Source: an uncultured Selenomonadales bacterium (GTDB lineage: Bacteria; Bacillota; Negativicutes; Selenomonadales; Selenomonadaceae). Taken from it: DNA of 12,193 nt. The stretch's first letter is position 1. Each line of letters begins with the position of its first letter. The notes beneath the pieces were generated by a model. That model had not been told where the DNA came from. It ran no database searches and saw only the letters and a program-made list of their open reading frames with translations. The stretch lies in the NCBI GenBank assembly GCA_937877565.1, contig CALFJB010000020.1, forward strand, positions 1-12,193. The letters run 5' to 3'. This document shows positions 1-6,800 of this stretch, piece after piece. Both the position numbers and the translations under genes were made by a program.

Positions 1-419
1 TCTTGTAGCATTCTTTTTTCATTACGTACGATAATATCTGGAGCACCTAAATCAAGTAATTTTTTTAATCTATTATTTCTGTTTATGACACGTCGATATA
101 AATCATTTAGATCAGATGTGGCAAAACGTCCACCATCTAATCTAACCATCGGACGTAAATCTGGTGGAATTACGGGCAAAGCTTCTAAAATCATCCACTC
201 AGGTTTATTTCCAGAGATTAAAAATGATTCCATGATTTCTAGTTTTTTTATTACTTTCAGCCATTTTTGACCACCAGCATTTTTTAGTTCTTCACGCAGC
301 ATTTCTACTTCAGCTTTGACATCAACTTTTTGTAATAGTTCTTTAATAGCTTCAGCACCTATTCCCACGCGAAAAGTATTCCCAAAAGTATCTAGCATAT
401 CTAAATATTCTTTCTCTGA
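1..419 (-). CDS. rpoC: RNA polymerase beta' subunit, internal fragment
   Basis: The minus strand reads without interruption as about 139 residues of bacterial RpoC, the catalytic beta' subunit of RNA polymerase. Recognisable stretches, in order, are EYLDMLDTFGNTFRVGIGAE, KPEWMILEALPVIPPDLRPM, LDGGRFATSDLNDLYRRVIN and LGAPDIIVRNEKRMLQ. This is the highly conserved N-terminal region just before the active-site NADFDGD motif, which would lie beyond base 1. The upstream end stops matching at about base 417, where AT-rich sequence of another character begins and no start codon or RBS is present, so both ends are truncated. The rest of the gene is not in the window. The TFGNTFRVG and QKWLKVIKKLE stretches remind me of Negativicutes, but I cannot verify this. 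The gene identity is very secure; its linkage to the rest of the window is doubtful. Confidence 0.95.
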
Positions 420-865
420 TATAATAAATATCATTATCAAAATAAAAAATAATATTTCCATAGAAAAAGAAGAAAATAAAGAATTATGCCAAATACTCAG
501 AGAAATAATCCAAAATTATAAGTGTATAGATGATATAATATTATTATTGTTAAAATATTTAAATGAGAAGTTCTCTAATAAAGAAATAAATAATAATAAC
601 GATAAAAATAATCTTGTTATTGAGATAAAGGATGATAATTCAATTGATGATAATACTGATGCTGAAAGCAATATAAAGCCAGCTAAATTCAAATATATAC
701 ATATTTTGAAAAATTATAGGTATTGTATTCAATCTTATATAATAAAAAATGTTGATAAAGACTCAGGTATTGTTATATATTGTGAAAATAAAAATTGTAA
801 AGCTTTCTGTCATTTAACTGCTAGTAAAGTTTATGCAAAAGGAACTCATAATCATAAAGGTACTT
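418..865 (+). CDS. Protist-like zinc-finger protein fragment (FLYWCH/WRKY-GCM1 type), both ends missing
   Basis: This stretch is much richer in A+T than its neighbours and is open on the plus strand throughout. The protein is rich in Ile, Asn, Lys, Glu and Asp, including an EINNNNDKNN run, as in AT-rich protists such as trichomonads or Entamoeba. Near its end is a probable zinc site: Cys (781-783), Cys (796-798), then His-Asn-His (847-855), a C-x4-C...H-x-H pattern. Families with this layout (FLYWCH, WRKY-GCM1) bind DNA and are often found in Mutator-like transposases. No start codon belongs to it: the frame runs back into antisense rpoC sequence on the left and into antisense polyvalent-gene sequence on the right. 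It therefore looks like an internal piece of a larger gene. The function call rests on the zinc ligands alone, and the source organism is uncertain. Confidence 0.55.
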
Positions 866-3800
866 CCAAATCTTTTTTTAATTCAAAATATCCTATTCTT
901 GTGCCGAGTTCCGACCATTCACCCAAACGCGAAAATAAATCCATAAATCCATTTAACGACGTGTATTTTTTTAAACCGCGTTTCGTCAAATTTCTTATCG
1001 ACGCTTCGGTATAATCTCTGTCAACGCTCCAAAAACTTGCTTGAGCGCCGCCCGCCGCCATCCATTCCGCGTAAACGTCGTCTTGCTTTACTGCGTGAAT
1101 AAAGCCGCGTACAAAATCCATTGGCGAGAAAAAACCGTATTTGCTGTAAATAACAGCGTCTTGATAATCGCGTACCAAATTTCTTGCCGCAAACGCAGGA
1201 TTGAAAACGGTTGCAAAATTTCTTAGAAGGTTTGTACCTATTCTTAAAAATCTTATGAACCAATCCATTTGTGGAATCGTCATATTATTTACTGCACGAA
1301 CTACCGCAACGTCTGTCTGCAAATATTTTTTCACGCCGTTTTCAAGAAACATAATTGTGGTTTTATCATCAGGCTGTTTACCGTCAACTTCTTCAACCAA
1401 CATACCAACGCCGCCAGTTCGCGCCATACTTGCCAGCATAAGTTTTGCCTCATTCTTTTCAGCGCGGCGAATATAATCATACGTGTTGCGAATAATCGAT
1501 TGTAGCGGGTCAATGGTATCACGGCTTGAACCTTGCGCTTTTTTCAAACTATCGCCGAATTTTATATCTTCGTTTTCATCAAAGACGCGATGCATTGGCA
1601 CATAATTTTTCCAACCGCGCAACATATTGAAATACGTCGTTTCACTAATAACGCCGCTGTTTTTCAAAATTGTCAACGTTGCATTTGAAAATTTCACCAA
1701 ATCTTTTTGCGCAGTGTCATACTTTGCGCTGTAATTTTTTATCATCGCGTCGCAAGTTGTTTCGTCATAAGGAGTAGCGTAAATACTTTCTTCCAAATTT
1801 TTAAGTTTTTCTTGATTCTGTTTAATGCGCTTGTCCAAATCTTTAATTCGTTTGGCATCAGCATATTGATTTTTCATTTCTTCAAGTTCGGCAATTCTGT
1901 CTTGAACTTTTTTTATTGACGCTTGAATTTCGCGATTTTTGTTGAACATATCTTTGACGTGTTTGGCTTCGCAAAAATCTGAAAATTCTCTGCGTATCTG
2001 TTCATTTTCCAACGCGCCAATATCGGACAAAATCATTTTTATGGTTTTAAAGCCGTCCCATTTCATATTTGGAAATATTTGTTTAAGCGCATTTATCGCC
2101 GATTCGTCACCTTCGATTAAAAGTTTTGCTCTGCCTGCAATGCCGCGATAATTTCTCAAAAGTGAATATGGATTGACGGCGTCTGCAAGTTTTTTGCCTG
2201 TGATTTTCTCCCACTGTTTAACCAAATCGTTTACCGGCTCAAGTTCTTCAAAAAATTGTTGATAACCTTCCTTTTTCGCAATTTTAAATCTTTCGCCTAA
2301 AGTTGGTTTCGGTCTTTCAAACTCAATCGTAGCCTGTATGCGTTCAGAAGGCGTCATATTTCGCCATTTAGTAAAGGCAGATTGAATTTCCAAAAGATTT
2401 TCGCGTATTTCGGGGTTATCACGAAGTGCCTTTTCAAAATTTTTAGCCTCCGCAGAAGTGTTGTTGAGTGCACCTGTTAAAAGCCAATCTGAAATGTAGT
2501 TACCCATTTCGACGGTTGAATTTAATTTGAGAATGGCGGCAACTTTTTGACCTACTGCAGGAAGTAAATTTTGCCAATCGTAAGCGCGATTCGTGCGTAT
2601 AACTTTTTCAACGTCTTTAACCACAATGTCCAGACCGTTATTCATATGTCCTGCGGCAATTTTCACGCCTGCTACTTTTTCAAGCAAAGTTTTGATATGT
2701 TTGCGGAAACGTTCATTTTGCTGATTCGGTCTGCCGGTAAGTAAATTTTTAATTTTTGAAAATAATCCTTCGCTTGAATTGTCATTTGAACTTTGCGAAT
2801 TATCGCTACTGCCTATTGAAAATTTAGCATTTGTCAAATTAATAACGCCCTGATTTTTATTTTCAGAGCGTCTGTTTTCGTTTTGAACTTCTTCATAAAG
2901 TTTAAGAAAATGTTTCCTTGCGCCGCTTACTTCGCCGCCGACGTTTCGCGATAACCCGCTAGTGATTCGTCTACCACTTCTTTCAATTTGTTCATCGGCA
3001 TTTCTGGAAAGAGTTTGCGCGCTATTTCTATACTCTCGTCCCTGTCGTGAGTCTCCATCAATCTTTCTAACAGATTCAGTTCTGATTCGTTCATCATCGT
3101 CAAAGCACCTCCGCGCATATTCAATTCTAGTAGCTAAACGATTTTTGTACGCAGGATTATTTTTTATTTCGGCTTGATTATACCATATCAACATTTTACG
3201 AATTGAAGGCAAGCTGTCCCGCGCTTTATCACGTGCAACAGGATCATTCATCTTTGAAAAGTCTACGTGTTCGCCGATTTCTTTTTCTACGGTATCGCGT
3301 ACCATTTTCATTATGCCTTCGTTGAGATATTTCTCAAAAACTTTTTGGCTTATTTCGTCATTTTCTTCAAAAGTTCCTGCCGTGTCATCTTCGCCTGTAC
3401 GTGAAAATTTTGCCCCTGCAAGTGATAAACCGTCCAAATTAAAAAAGCCCTGATTTTCAGAGCCTTCATTTTCTGTATCATCAAGCAAACTTTCAAGTGA
3501 TTCGCCGTTTGCAAGTTCAAGGTTATGTGTCCGATTGTTGTAGCGAAATATTTTTTTACCGTCCGCGTCCGTAAGTGTCGTTGCCATTTTGCCGAACACA
3601 TCAGCCATTTTCGCATATTGTCCGCGCGTCAACTTTCCTTTCGGATTTTGGAAAATATCTTTAAACTTTTGGAAAGTATCCTTCAACCACGCAAAAAATC
3701 TTTGAATTAAATTTGGATTTTTCTTTGCCACGCGGTTTAAAATTTTTTGCATTGAATCAGCAATAATTTCTTCGGTAACGTCTACATTTTCTTTAACGTC

Positions 3801-6800
3801 GGTACGTTTCGTCTCGGCAAGATAATTTGAGAGTTGAGTTTCGGTAAGTCCTGCCGCCTTCGCCATTTCGCTGAAAAGTTTTGGATTGTTCGCCTTCAAA
3901 AAGTGAAAAAGTTCGTGAGCAAAAGTTAAAGTTAATGAACGTGCCGAATTGACGTTAAGATAAATCGTGTTGCCTTTGTATGCTCCGTGAAAATCTTTGT
4001 TGTAATTGCTGAAGAATACGACGTTAGCTCCGATTGTTTTTCCAAATTGCCGTAAAAGTTTTTGTTGGTCGGTTAAATTTCTATCGTCAACAAGATTAAT
4101 TATCGCCGTACTGCCGTTGCCTGTCTGTGAAAGTTTGCCGAATTCTTCAAGAATTTTCTTTTTGTATGTACCGTCTAATACATCTTTAAACCAATCTTCT
4201 AAAACTTTTTCGCCGTCTTTGCCCACTACAAAATATTCGCTGTATCTATTGCCAACACCAACTGATTCAATTCCCGTAAAATTATTGTAGAGATAGCGGG
4301 CGCATTTAATGGCGTCTTCCCAAGTGCTAAAATATTTGTAACTAGAAATTCCTTCTGGAAAATGAATTATTACAGCATCGTCGGAATCTTTTTCTCCCGA
4401 TTTTATATTTGTTGCATTTTCAAACTTTTCAATAATAATGTCACTTTTTTTTGAAATCATTTCGCGTCCGGCTTCCAAATACTCATATTTGCTGACGCGC
4501 TTGCCGTTGACGTAGCAAATAGGTCTGCCGTTTCTGTCACGTTTATAGGTTAGCTTTTTAAAATTCATTCCTTCAAAAGGATTTTCTTTAGCAGATTTTT
4601 TCAAATTATCAATGTTGCCTTGCGCAAAGAAATTTGTTAATATTGCGCGGTAAAGGGCGACACCTCTCAGTTGTACCTGTCCATTTGCAGGAGGCTGGGT
4701 TTGTGAAAGGGTGTTGCTCTTTTCAGTTATTTCTTTATCTGAAAAAATATCGTGAATATAAAATCTGCGTTCTTCAAAAGGTTGTTCCCTTACGCGGCAA
4801 AATACATAATGTTTTTCACCGTCATATTGTATCGGGTACGCGAAATAATGATTGACAATTCCTTTTCCTTCAAAATCTTGTAATTTGCCGATATAAGCGG
4901 CATTTTTTATTCCTTCGGGCAAACTAAGTACGGCGTCTGCTTTTGCATTGTAAATTGAATGCGCTAAACTTTCTCTAATGCTCCGACGTGAAATTTTAAC
5001 TTCACCTATACTTGTATCAACTTCAACGCCTTCAGGATATTTTTCTGTGAAAGCGTCAATCGCGGCTTTTTTAAGTTGTCCTTCTTGCACATTTTGAGAA
5101 ATATCATTTGAAACAAATAACGGTTTTGTATTTTGAAGTTTTGAAAATTCATCAGTAACATTAACGTTTTCAAAAAGTTCATTAAGTTTTTCTTTGCTTA
5201 TAGCAACTTCGTTTATATCAGTTAAATTTTCTGTCTCATTTGAAAGATTTTTTTCATCATCAGCTAATTTTTGAATTGGCGAATTTTCTTCAGTAGCATT
5301 TTCAGTAGGCGTGACAATTTCATTTTCTTCGGCAGATTTTTCAACGTCAAGTTCGGCTACAATCTTTTTAGCTTCGTCAGTATATGCTGTTTCTTTTCCT
5401 TCGTAAACAGTATCTGTATTTATTTTAAAAGCAAGGTTACCGTTTTTATCCCGCACCTCAATTTTTTTATGATAATAGTTCAATAATGAAGAATGTTTTT
5501 GATAAACATAACGCGCACATTTTATCGCATCTTCAAGACTGTTAAATTTGCGGATACTTTCTACCATATTTTGGTCGTTGTGCATAAATCCGTATTTTTC
5601 GCCGATAATTTGAGTTTTGATTTCAGGCGCGTCATCGTTGTCGGCATATTGGACATTGTTTGTTTTAGCGAACTCGTCAAAAATAAAAGTTGCTCTTTGT
5701 TTATTTATTTTCTTCGCAAAATTATTAACGTCAATCCAAGTTGCTTTTTTCCTGCCAATGTAAAAAATTTTATTGCCGTCTTTATCTTCCTTATATGTGA
5801 TTTTTTGAAAACTTTCTTCAAGTTCGGCTAAAGTATTCGCAGTTATCAAATCAATTTCATTTTTAATTTTTTCAACGAGTGCCACAGAATTTTTTTCTGC
5901 ATATTTTTTAGAAACATTCAACGAAAGAAGAGAATCTTTGATTGCGCCTTGAATTGTTTCTGCAGAATGTGTTTGTTTCAAAGCGTTTTGGATTGCGTTT
6001 ATGACTTTAAGAGCTATAACTTTATCTTGGGCTAATGAATCGTAAACTATCTCGCTTACTTTATCTCCTTTAATTTCATCGGGATAATTTTTTTCAACAT
6101 TCGATTGAATATCTACGTTTTTATTTTCAGCAGAGATATTTTCATTGTCGAAACGTTTTTCTGAAAGTTGTTGTTGAACTTCGGACAATCTTTTTTCTGC
6201 CGCGTCAAGTTCTTCCTGCTTGTCGAAAGTTTGTTTGATTTGTTCGTTAAGTCCTGTCAATTCCGCGTTTAATTTTGCAAGTTTAGATTGTTCTTTTTCC
6301 AGCAATTTAAAAATGCTTGTACCTTTATTACTGCCGATAAAATTTCTGATTGATTCTAATGAACTTTCAACGCCATAACTTCCATTTTTCTCAAGCGTCA
6401 AGTGAACGTGTTTGCCTATTGTCTCCAAAACTCCGTCGCGCAATGCCTGCGTAAATTCTGCCCGCGCATTAATATTAAAGCCGCCTATTTCACCAATTTT
6501 TTCAGAGGATAGATTTTTAACATTGTTGACAGTTTTTTCAAATGCAATTTTAGCGTCGCTGAACTTTGTATAAATTGCATCGCCGATTTTTACTTGAAAA
6601 TTATCGCCGGTAAGATTAAGGTTTTTAATATCTTTAATGTCCGCCTGCAAATTTTTTATGCGTCGCTCAATCGCAGGAATTTCTTTTTGCCTAAGTATCG
6701 CGGCTCGGTTTTGCGCGTATTTCTGATTCTTTAAAAATGTATTCTGCGAAGATTTTAAACGTAAAATTTTTTCTTCCAATTCGCGCATTTCTTTTTGCAA

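Noticed and set aside
316..417. N-terminus of the protist-like frame beginning at the ATG at 316
   Set aside because: These codons are antisense to highly conserved rpoC sequence, so that start is an artefact of the join.
852..880. The stop at 852-854 as the natural end of the polyvalent protein
   Set aside because: The last few codons are antisense to the zinc-finger segment and LPD38-like regions usually continue further, so the end is probably artificial.
3350..3616. An 88-codon minus-strand alternative frame in the polyvalent gene
   Set aside because: It is basic, Trp/His/Met-scattered and without a good Shine-Dalgarno sequence. The outer frame across it is largely ordinary sequence, so it looks like a chance frame, unlike the two nested ORFs reported.
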